A stretch of DNA of 64,000 nt from Falsiroseomonas sp051859025 (GTDB lineage: Bacteria > Pseudomonadota > Alphaproteobacteria > Acetobacterales > Acetobacteraceae): contig NZ_JBHYGL010000039.1 of the NCBI RefSeq assembly GCF_051859025.1, positions 199,971 to 263,970 on the forward strand, read 5' to 3'. Every line of letters begins with the position of its first letter. The first letter of the stretch is position 1. Of the stretch, positions 1-8,476 are shown one piece after another. The translations under genes were made by a program, and so were the position numbers. Below the pieces are notes generated by a model. That model did no database searches. It worked only from the letters and a program-made list of their open reading frames with translations, and was not told the DNA's origin.

Positions 1-265
1 CGCTGAGGCCGCCATCGGCCACCTCCCACCCCTCCGCCATCTGCGGCCTGATCTCGCCCTTGGAATCCTGGGCGCAGATCTGGTCGTAGATCATGAAGGC
101 GTTGTTCCGCGTGACCACCGCGGTGGTCCATACGGGATCGAGCGAGGTGAGGTTCGCCTGCGGGATCACGCGCAGCGTGCGCGCGGCCCCTCCCTGCGCG
201 CCCACCACGCTCGGCATCGCCACCCCGGCGGCCGTTGCCGCCATCAGTCCACGCCTGCCGATCAT
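1..265 (-). CDS. ABC transporter substrate-binding protein, family 5 (partial, C-terminus beyond the window)
   Basis: Only the first 88 residues are visible because the gene runs off the left edge. The start is the ATG at 265. The leader is Tat-like (GRRGLM followed by an Ala/Val-rich stretch). The mature part begins with the motif LRVIPQANLTSLDPVWTT and continues with RNNAFMIYD. The same pattern occurs in the next two genes, so this is a third paralog of the SBP_bac_5 (peptide/nickel/opine binding) family. The ligand cannot be told from sequence. It sits about 40 bp downstream of its neighbour on the same strand and probably shares its transcript. Confidence 0.85.
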   Translation of the reverse strand, partial: MIGRRGLMAATAAGVAMPSVVGAQGGAARTLRVIPQANLTSLDPVWTTAVVTRNNAFMIYDQICAQDSKGEIRPQMAEGWEVADGGLS

Positions 266-305
266 CGCTGCCTCCGTCTTCGGGTTCACGCACGCCCGGA
301 TCGCG

Positions 306-1898
306 TCAGGCGCGCCGCAGCCCCCAGAACAGCGCCATGCCCTTCACCCGATCCGCCAGGTTTCGCCGATGCGCGGTCATGGACATGTAGGCGCCGACGG
401 GGATGTAGGGCAGTTCGTCCATCGCCACCGTCTGCAATTCGCGCGCGATCCGCTTCTGTGCATCGAGGTCCGGCGCCACGAACCAATCGTCGCGCAGTTC
501 CTCCAGCCGCGGCATGTTCGGCCAGCCCGGCCAGGCATTCGTGCCGTTGCCGCGCAGCGGGAAATGCGCGCTGGGATCGACGAAGTCGAAGGAGGAGAAG
601 CTGGTGAACAGCATGCTCCATCCGCCCCGCTCCACCGGCTCCCGCGACGTCCGCCGCGTGACGGTCGTGCCCCAGTCGCTGAAGGCGTTGTCGGCATTGA
701 TGCCGAGGCGACGCAGCAGATCGGCGCCCACCTGCGTCATCGCCGATGGCGCCAGGATGTCCGTGGGCCCGATGAGGCGCGTGAGCTGGTTGGTGTAGCC
801 CGCTTCCCGGATCAGTGCCCGGGCGCGCTCCACGCTGCGCGGGCTCTTCAGCCCCTCCAGCCCCGCATCATTCGCCAGCGGCGTGCCCGGCGTGAAGACG
901 CCCACATTTTCCATGTAGAGCGACGGGTCAGGGCCCACGATCGCGCTCATGAAGTCCGACTGCACGATCGCCGGCAGCAGCGCCTGGCGCATCCTCTTGT
1001 CGTTGAAGGGGGGATGCAGGTGGTTGAAGCGCATGATGCCGATGAGCGGCAGCGGGTCCACCGCCTCCACCACCACATTCCGGTTCCGGCGCAGCAGCAT
1101 CTGAATCTCGGGCGGCGGCTGCTCGTACCAGTCGATCTCGCCGGTCTGCAGCGCGGCGGCGGCGGTGGAGGCATCGGTGATGATGTGCCATTCGACGCGG
1201 TCGAAATGCGCCACCTTCGGCCCTGCCGTCAGGCTGGTCCGGCCCGTCGGCGTCGGGCTGTAGTCGGCGAAGCGGGAATAGACCGCCAGGCTGCCGGAAT
1301 TGAATTCCGCCGGCACGAAGCGGAAGGGCCCGCTGCCGACCGTCTCCCGGATCTGCTGGAAGGGATCGGTGCGCGCGATGCGTTCCGGCATGATGAAGGC
1401 CGGGCTGTTGGACACCTGCGCCAGTGCCGAGGTCAGCATCGGGAAGGGCCGCTTCAGCCGGAAGACGATCTGCCGGTCGCCGGACGCCTCCACCGCATCG
1501 ACGAAGGTTTCCAGCTTCTGCCCGATCGGGCTCCGCTTCATCCAGCGCGCCAGCGATGCGACGCAATCCGCCGCGCGCACCGTCTCCCCGTCATGGAATT
1601 TCATGCCGGCGCGGATGGTGATGGTGACGCGCAGGCCACCATCGCTGGTCACGGCCCCTTCCGCCATCTGCGGCTGGGGGCGGAAATCCGCATCCATGCC
1701 GTAGAGCGTGTCGTAGACCATGTAGCCGTGGTTGCGGGTGATGTTGGCCGTGGTCCAGATGGGATCCAGGCTCGTGAGGTTCGCCTGTGGTACCATCTTC
1801 AGCACGCGGTTCTGCGCGGGCTGCGCGATGGCGGCGTGGCTCAGCGACGATCCCGCGGCCACGGCGGCGCCTGCCTTCAGCAGGTTCCTGCGATGCAT
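306..1898 (-). CDS. ABC transporter substrate-binding protein, family 5
   Basis: This 530-aa protein has the usual length for SBP_bac_5 proteins, the periplasmic receptors of Dpp/Opp/Gsi-type importers. The N-terminus HRRNLLKAG followed by an Ala-rich stretch resembles a Tat leader, with probable cleavage after AIAQ near residue 26. Family landmarks are SLDPIWTT near residue 44, KFHDGETVRAADC near 103 and GSGPFRF near 190. It is a close paralog of the genes on both sides. No permease or ATPase gene accompanies the trio, so they either serve a transporter encoded elsewhere or lie at the edge of a larger operon to the left. Substrate unknown. Confidence 0.9.
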   Translation of the reverse strand: MHRRNLLKAGAAVAAGSSLSHAAIAQPAQNRVLKMVPQANLTSLDPIWTTANITRNHGYMVYDTLYGMDADFRPQPQMAEGAVTSDGGLRVTITIRAGMKFHDGETVRAADCVASLARWMKRSPIGQKLETFVDAVEASGDRQIVFRLKRPFPMLTSALAQVSNSPAFIMPERIARTDPFQQIRETVGSGPFRFVPAEFNSGSLAVYSRFADYSPTPTGRTSLTAGPKVAHFDRVEWHIITDASTAAAALQTGEIDWYEQPPPEIQMLLRRNRNVVVEAVDPLPLIGIMRFNHLHPPFNDKRMRQALLPAIVQSDFMSAIVGPDPSLYMENVGVFTPGTPLANDAGLEGLKSPRSVERARALIREAGYTNQLTRLIGPTDILAPSAMTQVGADLLRRLGINADNAFSDWGTTVTRRTSREPVERGGWSMLFTSFSSFDFVDPSAHFPLRGNGTNAWPGWPNMPRLEELRDDWFVAPDLDAQKRIARELQTVAMDELPYIPVGAYMSMTAHRRNLADRVKGMALFWGLRRA

Positions 1899-2003
1899 TC
1901 CCTTGTACTCCCGATCACCCTGTCGCAGGGGATGAGAACAGGGGACAGCCGATCCCGCAAGCCGGGTGGCGCGGGGGAAATCAGCCCCCCGCGCCCATGC
2001 TGC

Positions 2004-3605
2004 TCACGCCTTCTGCACATTCCAGAACAGCGGCAGCCCCTTGAGCACGCCGCTGATGCCACGGCGGTATGCCGTCGCCTGGAAATACTGGCCGAGCGGC
2101 AGGTAGGGCACTTCCTGGAAGGCCACTTCCTGGATCTGTCGCGCGATGCCCTGCTGCGCCGCCAGGTCCGGCGCATCGAACCAGGCGGTGCGCAGTTCCT
2201 CGATCCGCGGGATGGTCGGCCAGCCGAACCAGGCGGCCTGGCCATGGCCGCGCAGGCTCTGGTGCACGCCCGGGTTGAACATGTCGACGCCGGCCCAGAA
2301 GGTGCAGAACATGCTCCAGCCGCCGCGCTCCGGCGCCTCGCGGCTCGCGCGCCGCTGCACCACCGTGCCCCAGTCGGTCGCGACATAATCGACATTCATG
2401 CCCGCGCGCCGCAGCATGTCGTTCGTCACCTGCGCCAGCGCGTTCAGCGACGGGAAGTCGGAAGCCGCGATCAGCGTCACCCGTTCGCCGTTGTAGCCGG
2501 CGGCCGCGAGGTCGCGCTTCACCTTCTCCATGTCGCGCGGGGTGGTCAGCGCATCCAGCCCCACATCGGAGGCAAGCGGCGTGCCCGGCGGGAAGAAGCC
2601 GATATTCTCCCGCCACAGGCTGCGATCCGTGCCGATCACGGCGGTCATGAAATCCGCCTGGTTGATGGCACCCAGCAGCGCGCGCCGCACCGCCGGCTTG
2701 TCGAACGGCGCATGCAGGTGATTGAACCGCGCCACCGCCATCAGCCCCGTGGGGTCCGGGATTTCCAGCACCACGTTGCGGTTGCGCCGCAGCACCGGCT
2801 GAAGGTCGCCCGTCGGCTGTTCCCACCAATCCATCTCGCCGTTCTGCAGCGCGCCCGATGCCGTCGCCGGGTCCGGCATCACGTGCCATTCGACGCGGTC
2901 GAGGAAGGTGCGCTTCGGCCCCGCGGTCCAGGTCGGCGTCCCCTCGCTGCGCGGCACATAGCCATCGAAGCGCGTGTAGACGATGCGCGCGCCCGGCACG
3001 CGTTCGTTGGCGGCGAAGCGGAACGGGCCGCTGCCGATCAGGTCGCCGCGCAGCGGCGTGTTGGGGTCCTGGCTCGCCAGGCGTTCCGGCATCATGAAGG
3101 CCACGGGGGTGGAGGGCTTGCCCAGCGCCTCGAACATCAGCGGGAAGGGGCGCCTCAGGCGGAACAGGATGGTCTTGTCGTCCGGCGCCGAAAGCTCATC
3201 CGTCACGGACAGCAGCACCTGGCCCAGCGCATCCCGCGCGCCCCAGCGGCGGATGGAGGCCACGCAATCCCGCGCCCGCACGGGTTCGCCATCATGCCAG
3301 CGCAGCCCATCGCGCAGCGTCATCGTCACGCGCTTGCCGTCATCCTCGACGACATGGCCCTGCACCATCTGCGGCTGCGGCTTGTAGTCCTGGTCGAAGC
3401 CGTAGAGCGTGTCCCAGATCATGTAGCCGTGGTGGCGCGTGACGTAGGCCGTGGTCAGGATCGGGTCCAGCACGGCGAGGTCCGCCTGCGGGATGAACTT
3501 CAGCAGGCGCGATGCGCCGCTTGTGCCCTGGCCGAGTGCCGGCACCCCCATCGCGGACGCACCGAGGACCGCACCGGCCCCGGTCAGGATTTGACGACGC
3601 TGCAT
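2004..3605 (-). CDS. ABC transporter substrate-binding protein, family 5
   Basis: This 533-aa SBP_bac_5 protein is the first gene of the tandem trio in transcription order. It begins QRRQILTGAG, a Tat-like leader, with probable cleavage after ALGQ. Internal landmarks are FIPQADLAVLDPILTT, HHGYMIWDTLYGFD, LRWHDGEPVRARDC and GSGPFRF, which line up position by position with the 306-1898 paralog. The start is the ATG at 3605. About 200 bp of non-coding DNA including a tandem repeat separates it from the upstream aldehyde dehydrogenase. The ligand (peptide, glutathione, opine or other) cannot be assigned. Confidence 0.9.
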   Translation of the reverse strand: MQRRQILTGAGAVLGASAMGVPALGQGTSGASRLLKFIPQADLAVLDPILTTAYVTRHHGYMIWDTLYGFDQDYKPQPQMVQGHVVEDDGKRVTMTLRDGLRWHDGEPVRARDCVASIRRWGARDALGQVLLSVTDELSAPDDKTILFRLRRPFPLMFEALGKPSTPVAFMMPERLASQDPNTPLRGDLIGSGPFRFAANERVPGARIVYTRFDGYVPRSEGTPTWTAGPKRTFLDRVEWHVMPDPATASGALQNGEMDWWEQPTGDLQPVLRRNRNVVLEIPDPTGLMAVARFNHLHAPFDKPAVRRALLGAINQADFMTAVIGTDRSLWRENIGFFPPGTPLASDVGLDALTTPRDMEKVKRDLAAAGYNGERVTLIAASDFPSLNALAQVTNDMLRRAGMNVDYVATDWGTVVQRRASREAPERGGWSMFCTFWAGVDMFNPGVHQSLRGHGQAAWFGWPTIPRIEELRTAWFDAPDLAAQQGIARQIQEVAFQEVPYLPLGQYFQATAYRRGISGVLKGLPLFWNVQKA

Positions 3606-3722
3606 GGTTCTCGGTGCCCCCCGGCATGGCCTGGCCGCCCGCGGATGCGGGCGCCCTTCAATCCGGCGTAAGGAACAGAGTTACCGGGCGGGATGCAAGG
3701 GGAGAGGTGAACCCCCCTCCCC

Positions 3723-3836
3723 CACGCCCGCCAGGACCTTATCCCCCACGCCCGCCGGGACCTTATCCCCCCACGCCCGCCGGGACCTTATCCCCCCACG
3801 CCCGCCGGGACCTTATCCCCCCACGCCCGCCGGGCG
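3723..3836. repeat. Tandem repeat, 25-bp unit, about 4.5 copies, spanning the end of the aldehyde dehydrogenase gene
   Basis: The string cacgcccgcc recurs at 3723, 3747, 3772, 3797 and 3822, that is with spacings of 24, 25, 25 and 25 bp. Each full unit continues with (g/a)ggaccttatcccc. The gene's stop codon (tta at 3813-3815) and its last codons (P-A-G-V-G-G) lie inside the fourth and fifth units. The array therefore looks like repeated duplication of the gene's own 3' end, each copy bringing a fresh in-register stop. Confidence 0.9.
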
Positions 3837-5351
3837 ATGCCCGAACCCCAGCGCCGGCACCGCCGCCGTCTCCACCCACACCGCCTTCGCCTGGGTATAG
3901 GCCATCAGCGCCTCCTGGCCCGAGGACCGTCCATGCCCACTGGCGCCGAAGCCCCCGAAGGGCACGCTGACATGGATGGTGCGGTAGCCGTTGATCCAGA
4001 AGGTCCCCGCCCGCACCGCCGCCGCCACGCGATGCGCGCGGCCCACATCGCTGGTCCAGGCCGCGCCCGCCAGGCCGAAGGGCGTGGCATTGGCGATGGC
4101 GATCGCCTCCGCCTCATCCTCGAAGGGAATGGCCGCGACGACGGGGCCGAAGATTTCCTCCTGTGCCACCCTCGCCTGGTTGGTCACACCGGCCAGGATC
4201 GTCGGCGGCACCCAGAATCCCGCCTCGGGCAGCGCGCGGCCGCGCGGCGCGGTGAAGACATCCGCCCCCTCCGCCGCCCCGGCCGAGACCAGCGCCCGGA
4301 CATGCTCGAACTGCCTTGCGTTGCAGACCGGCCCGGCCTCCGTCGCGGCATCCAGCGGATCACCCAGCCGGATGCGGGACGACGCTTCCGCCAGCATCTC
4401 CACGAAGCGGTCATGCACGGATCGCTGCACCAGCAGCCGCGACCCCGCGACGCAGGATTGCCCGCTGCCCGCGAAGATCGCCTGCTGCGCACCCTGCACC
4501 GCCGCCGGCAGGTCCGCATCGGCGAAGACGATGTTGGCGGATTTCCCGCCCAACTCCATCACGCAGGGGATCATCCGCGCCGCGCAGGCACCCGCGATCC
4601 GCGCGCCGCTAACGGCGCCGCCGACAAAGGTCACCATCGCGACCTCGGGCGCGCCGAGCAGCGCCTCACCGCTCGTTGCCCCCGCCCCCGCCACCACCTG
4701 CACCAAACCCGCGGGCAGCCCGGCCTTTACCGCGAGCAGCCCGAAGGCGGCGGAGGTCAGCGGCGTGTATTCGCTGGGCTTCAGCACCACGGCATTGCCC
4801 GCGGCCAGCGCCGGCAGCACGTTCCACCCCGCGGTGAACAGCGGCGCGTTCCAGGGCGTGATGGCCAGCACCACCCCCATCGGCTCCCGCCGCACGGTCA
4901 CGAAATGGCCGGAGGGGACGGGCACGACCCGCCCCTCCACCTTGTCGCACCAGCCCGCCCAGTATTCCGCCATCTCGGCGACGCGCGCGACCTCGCCCCG
5001 GCAGTCCCGCAGCGGCTTGCCGGTATTGGCGCATTCCAGCAGGGCCAGCGCCTCCGCCTCCGCCCGGATCGCGGCGCCCAGCGCCCAGAGCCGGCGCCCG
5101 CGCTCCGCCGCGCTCAGCGCGATCCACACTTTCTGCGCGCGTGCCGCGCCGGCGGCGGCCTCCCGCGCCACCCCCGCGCCAGCGTCCCGATACCCCAGCA
5201 GCGGCAACCCCGTGGCGGGGTCATCCAGCGTGAGGGCAGCGCCCTGCCCCTCCACCACCTGGCCATCCACCACGCAGCCGACCCTGCCACCCAGCAGCGC
5301 CGCCACCCCCTGCGCCGCGACGGTCGCCGCCGCGAATGCCGCATTCGCCAT
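3813..5351 (-). CDS. NAD(P)-dependent aldehyde dehydrogenase
   Basis: The 512-aa product belongs to the ALDH superfamily and would oxidise an aldehyde to the acid with NAD(P)+. Visible landmarks are the cofactor-binding ITPWNAPLF and KPSEYTP, the catalytic glutamate in MELGGKSANIVF (about residue 264), the catalytic cysteine in GQSCVAGSRL (about 298) and the C-terminal EEIFGPVV. Length is typical. The start is the ATG at 5351, which overlaps the stop of the upstream dehydrogenase (TGATG), so the two are translationally coupled. Pairing with a hydroxyisobutyrate-type dehydrogenase suggests a short catabolic route, but the substrate is not evident. The last codons lie in a tandem repeat. Confidence 0.93.
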   Translation of the reverse strand: MANAAFAAATVAAQGVAALLGGRVGCVVDGQVVEGQGAALTLDDPATGLPLLGYRDAGAGVAREAAAGAARAQKVWIALSAAERGRRLWALGAAIRAEAEALALLECANTGKPLRDCRGEVARVAEMAEYWAGWCDKVEGRVVPVPSGHFVTVRREPMGVVLAITPWNAPLFTAGWNVLPALAAGNAVVLKPSEYTPLTSAAFGLLAVKAGLPAGLVQVVAGAGATSGEALLGAPEVAMVTFVGGAVSGARIAGACAARMIPCVMELGGKSANIVFADADLPAAVQGAQQAIFAGSGQSCVAGSRLLVQRSVHDRFVEMLAEASSRIRLGDPLDAATEAGPVCNARQFEHVRALVSAGAAEGADVFTAPRGRALPEAGFWVPPTILAGVTNQARVAQEEIFGPVVAAIPFEDEAEAIAIANATPFGLAGAAWTSDVGRAHRVAAAVRAGTFWINGYRTIHVSVPFGGFGASGHGRSSGQEALMAYTQAKAVWVETAAVPALGFGHRPAGVGG

Positions 5352-6211
5352 CACGCCGCCGCCCCCGGCGCCGCCAGGATTGCCGCCGGCACCCGGTTGA
5401 AATCGGCGCTGTCCGCGACCTCCGTCTCCTCCCACAGCGCGGCCGCCGCGCCGCAGGCATCCAGCCTGGCGCCGACCGCCTGGGCGAGCCCCAGCGCCAA
5501 CCGCACATCCTTCCGCATCAGCCCGGCCGAGAACCCCGAATCGAAGCCCCCGCTGGCGATCCATTTCGGAAAGTTCACCTCCGTCGCCGCGGAACGGCCG
5601 GACGCCGCATTCACCACCGGCAGCAGCGCGGCCATGTCGACCCCCGCGGCCTGCCCCATGCGCAGCGCTTCCGCCGCCACCGCCAGGTGCGTCGCCACCA
5701 GCAGGTTGTTCACCAGCTTCGCCACCTGCCCCGCGCCAGGCCCGCCGACCGGGATGATCTTCGCCGCCATGCGTTCCAGCACCGGCCGCGCGCGCTCGAT
5801 CGCCGCGGCATCGCCGCCCAGCATCATCGCCAGCGTCCCCGCCGCCGCGCCCGCCGGGCCGCCGGAGACCGGCGCATCCAGGTAACCCACGCCCATCGTC
5901 GCGGCCAGCGCGTGGAAGCGACGCGCGGCCAGCGGGTCCAGCGTGGAGGTATCCACCACCACCGCACCCTTCTCCAGCGCCGGCAGCAGCGCGGCCAGCA
6001 CCGCCTCCACCGCGCGCTCCTGCGGCAGGGACAGGATCACCACCGGCGCCGCAACGCCCGCGACCGCCCCCGCGATCGTGACCCCCTTCTCCAGCGCCGC
6101 CGCGACGGAGGGCCCATGCAGGTCGAACCCCGTCACCGCCGCGCCGGTCCCGGCCAGCCATCCCGCCATGCCCAGCCCCATATTGCCGAGCCCCACGATC
6201 CCGATCCGCAT
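5351..6211 (-). CDS. NAD(P)-dependent oxidoreductase, 3-hydroxyisobutyrate dehydrogenase family
   Basis: The 286-aa product has the beta-hydroxyacid dehydrogenase layout. The Rossmann motif GLGNMG is at residues 7-12, the substrate loop PVSGGPAGA near 115, and the catalytic lysine lies in GQVAKLVNNLL near 166. The start MRIGIVGLGNMG at 6211 was preferred over an upstream in-frame start because the Rossmann strand normally lies at the very N-terminus. It is the first gene of a two-gene unit with the aldehyde dehydrogenase. Candidate substrates are 3-hydroxyisobutyrate, tartronate semialdehyde or a related small hydroxyacid; the sequence does not decide. Confidence 0.9.
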   Translation of the reverse strand: MRIGIVGLGNMGLGMAGWLAGTGAAVTGFDLHGPSVAAALEKGVTIAGAVAGVAAPVVILSLPQERAVEAVLAALLPALEKGAVVVDTSTLDPLAARRFHALAATMGVGYLDAPVSGGPAGAAAGTLAMMLGGDAAAIERARPVLERMAAKIIPVGGPGAGQVAKLVNNLLVATHLAVAAEALRMGQAAGVDMAALLPVVNAASGRSAATEVNFPKWIASGGFDSGFSAGLMRKDVRLALGLAQAVGARLDACGAAAALWEETEVADSADFNRVPAAILAAPGAAA

Positions 6212-6334
6212 CAGTCTTCCATCCAGGCCACTCTGCCGTGAGGGTCGCAGCCCGCCCATGCGCCGGCAAGGCAGGGGGGCCTGCCGCTTTTCCGTCACCA
6301 TGCCGTGGTTTGTGCCTGCTCTGCCTATTCGTCA

Positions 6335-6349
6335 TGCTGCAGTGCAGCA
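6335..6349. promoter_or_regulatory. Perfect dyad (7-bp arms) just upstream of the EPS locus
   Basis: TGCTGCA-G-TGCAGCA is a perfect inverted repeat ending 9 bp before the GtrA start codon, in the gap between divergent genes. Its right arm abuts the Shine-Dalgarno AGGAG (6348-6352). It could be an operator or an mRNA hairpin masking the ribosome site. Short dyads occur by chance in GC-rich DNA. Confidence 0.3.
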
Positions 6350-6358
6350 GGAGCATGC

Positions 6359-6823
6359 ATGTCCGACCAGACCCTCAACGGCCCCCTCCACCGCCTGGCT
6401 GCCCGGCTTGGCCCGGCGCGCTTCGCCACGCTGATGCAGTTCCTCCGCTTCGGCGTCGTCGGCACCGTCGGCTTCGTGGTGGATACGGCCGTGCTCTATG
6501 CGGGGCTGGCGGTCGGGCTCGGCCTCTATTCCGGCCGCGCCGTCTCCTATGTGGCGGCGGCGACGACGACCTGGGCGCTCAACCGCGCCTGGACCTTCAG
6601 GGGCCGCGGCCAGGGGCCGGTCGCGCGGCAATGGGCGCTGTTCCTTGTCGTGAACCTGATCGGATTCGCATGCAACTACGGCACCTATGCCGCGCTCGTC
6701 GCGGGGGTTCCGGCCGTGGCCGAGCACCCCGTCATCGGTGTCGCGGCCGGTGCCCTGGCCGGCATGGTCGGGAACTTTCTCCTGTCGCGACGTTACGTAT
6801 TCGTGGATGGCAACGGGGCCTGA
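6359..6823 (+). CDS. GtrA family membrane protein (polyprenyl-linked sugar flippase)
   Basis: The 154-aa protein matches the GtrA/DPMS family: MQFLRFGVVGTVGF opens the first helix, followed by NRAWTFRGRG and a final RRYVFV. Four hydrophobic helices are predicted. GtrA proteins move undecaprenyl-phosphate-linked sugars across the inner membrane so that a periplasmic transferase can add side-branch sugars. The start at 6359 has AGGAG six bases upstream. A GtrB-like polyprenyl-phosphate glycosyltransferase lies three genes on (8477-9466). This is the first gene of the rightward EPS operon. Confidence 0.88.
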   Translation: MSDQTLNGPLHRLAARLGPARFATLMQFLRFGVVGTVGFVVDTAVLYAGLAVGLGLYSGRAVSYVAAATTTWALNRAWTFRGRGQGPVARQWALFLVVNLIGFACNYGTYAALVAGVPAVAEHPVIGVAAGALAGMVGNFLLSRRYVFVDGNGA

Positions 6824-6948
6824 CGGCCCGGGAGCCAGCCTTCGATAGCCCCTGAACAAGATACGGCAGGATGCGCATCTCGACCCCCCAGGCCGCCCCC
6901 ACCATGCGCCCCGTTGTTCCCGTCCACGCCACCAGCGGAGCCGCTTCC

Positions 6949-8445
6949 ATGCCGAAGCGAAACCAGGCCAGCCGCGCGCCGGATGAAGGCCGTGGCGGCA
7001 CCGTCACGCCGTTCCTCGCGGGGATCGGGGCGGACCCGTTGCCCGATGCGGCGCAGGCCTATGCGCCGCCGGTACCACCGGTGGTCGTGGCCGCCCTCGT
7101 CGTGCTGCTGGACCTTGTGGCGGTCGGTGGCGCCGGACTGCTGGCCGATGCCCTCATCAACAGCGCGGGCGCGCGCCATGCGGCGATGACCGGCCTTCTC
7201 GCAGGCCTCGCCGTTGCCTTCGCCGGGGCGCTCGGCGCCTATGACCATGCCGCGCTGCACCGTGCCGGCCCCCAGCGCAGCCGGGCGCTGCAGGGCCTGG
7301 CGGCGGCGCTCCTCGTTCTCGTCCTGGCCGCCATCGCGCTTGGCGCGCAGCAGCGGATCGATCCGGCCTGGCTCGGCACTACGGCACTTCTGGCCGGCGG
7401 CAGCCTCCTCGCCGCGCGCACCGCCGTCGCCGCCCTGCTCCGCCAGGATGGCAGCCGCAGCGCGCAGCGTGCCGTCATCCTCGGCGCCGGCCCCCAGGCC
7501 AGCCGCCTGATGGAGGCGATGCGCCGCGAGGGAGGCAGCGGCCTGCGCCTCCTCGGCCTGGTCGATGATCGCAGCCCCCGTGCCGATGGCGAACCGCTGC
7601 CGAGTGGCCTCCGCCGGCTTGGCGGCATGGCGCAGCTCGGCGCCATGATCCGCGCCGGACAGGTGGAGGTAGTAGTGCTCGCCCTGCCCTGGTCGGCCGA
7701 GACGCGGATCGCCGCCGTCATGGAACAGCTCAGCGCCTTTCCGGTGGAGATCCGCCTCGCGCCGGACCTGCTGGCGGATCGCCTGCCTGCCGGCCGCCGC
7801 CCCGCCGGCCCGGTTCTGCTGCGCGCCCGCCCCATCTCCGGCCTCGGCGCCGCGGTGAAGGTGGCGGAGGATTACGCCATGGCGATCCTGGCATTGGCCA
7901 TCGCCGCCGTGCCCATGCTGCTGATCGCCATCGCCATCAAGCTGGACAGCCCCGGCCCGGTCTTCTTCCGCCAGCGCCGCACCGGCTTCAACGACCGTCC
8001 CTTCGACGTGTTGAAGTTCCGCACCATGTATGCGGAGGCGACGGATCATGAGGTGCTGCGCCAGGTCCGCGCCGGCGATGCGCGGATCACCCCGGTCGGC
8101 GCCATCCTGCGCAAGACCTCGCTGGACGAACTGCCGCAGATCTTCAACATCCTGAAGGGCGACATGTCCTTCGTCGGCCCCCGCCCGCACGCCCCCGGCA
8201 CCCGCGCCGCCGGCCGGCGCTTCGATGAGGTCGTGGCCAACTACGCCGCCCGGCACCAGGTGAAGCCCGGCCTGACCGGCCTGGCCCAGGTGCGCGGCTG
8301 GCGGGGCCCGACCATCACGGAGGAACAGATCATCCGCCGGGTGGAAAGCGACCTCGAATACATCGAACGCTGGTCGCCCTGGCTTGATATCACGATCATC
8401 CTGCGCACCTTGCTCGCGGTGGCGTGCATGCGGAACGCGCTCTAG
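6949..8445 (+). CDS. Exopolysaccharide priming glycosyltransferase (polyprenyl glycosylphosphotransferase, WcaJ/GumD type)
   Basis: The product transfers a hexose-1-phosphate to undecaprenyl phosphate, the first committed step of EPS repeat-unit assembly, at the inner membrane. The N-terminal part carries about four membrane helices and a CoA-binding-like segment (VILGAGPQASRL). The C-terminal bacterial sugar-transferase domain has SPGPVFFRQRRTG, FDVLKFRTMY, RKTSLDELPQIFNIL, GDMSFVGPRP and KPGLTGLAQVRGW. The ATG at 6949 was chosen because GGAG lies eight bases upstream; in-frame starts at 6871 and 6904 lack this. At 498 aa it has normal length. Glucose is the usual sugar for this type, by inference. 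Confidence 0.92.
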   Translation: MPKRNQASRAPDEGRGGTVTPFLAGIGADPLPDAAQAYAPPVPPVVVAALVVLLDLVAVGGAGLLADALINSAGARHAAMTGLLAGLAVAFAGALGAYDHAALHRAGPQRSRALQGLAAALLVLVLAAIALGAQQRIDPAWLGTTALLAGGSLLAARTAVAALLRQDGSRSAQRAVILGAGPQASRLMEAMRREGGSGLRLLGLVDDRSPRADGEPLPSGLRRLGGMAQLGAMIRAGQVEVVVLALPWSAETRIAAVMEQLSAFPVEIRLAPDLLADRLPAGRRPAGPVLLRARPISGLGAAVKVAEDYAMAILALAIAAVPMLLIAIAIKLDSPGPVFFRQRRTGFNDRPFDVLKFRTMYAEATDHEVLRQVRAGDARITPVGAILRKTSLDELPQIFNILKGDMSFVGPRPHAPGTRAAGRRFDEVVANYAARHQVKPGLTGLAQVRGWRGPTITEEQIIRRVESDLEYIERWSPWLDITIILRTLLAVACMRNAL

Positions 8446-8476
8446 CGCCCGCATGCCCCAGCGGGAGATGGAAACG

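Noticed and set aside
93..3671. 1192-codon plus-strand open frame antisense to the binding-protein genes
   Set aside because: It is a GC-driven shadow. The composition is Arg/Ala/His-rich without family motifs, and the opposite strand encodes two full paralogous proteins.
3723..3836. CRISPR-like array
   Set aside because: Units are contiguous with no unique spacers, so this is a simple tandem repeat.
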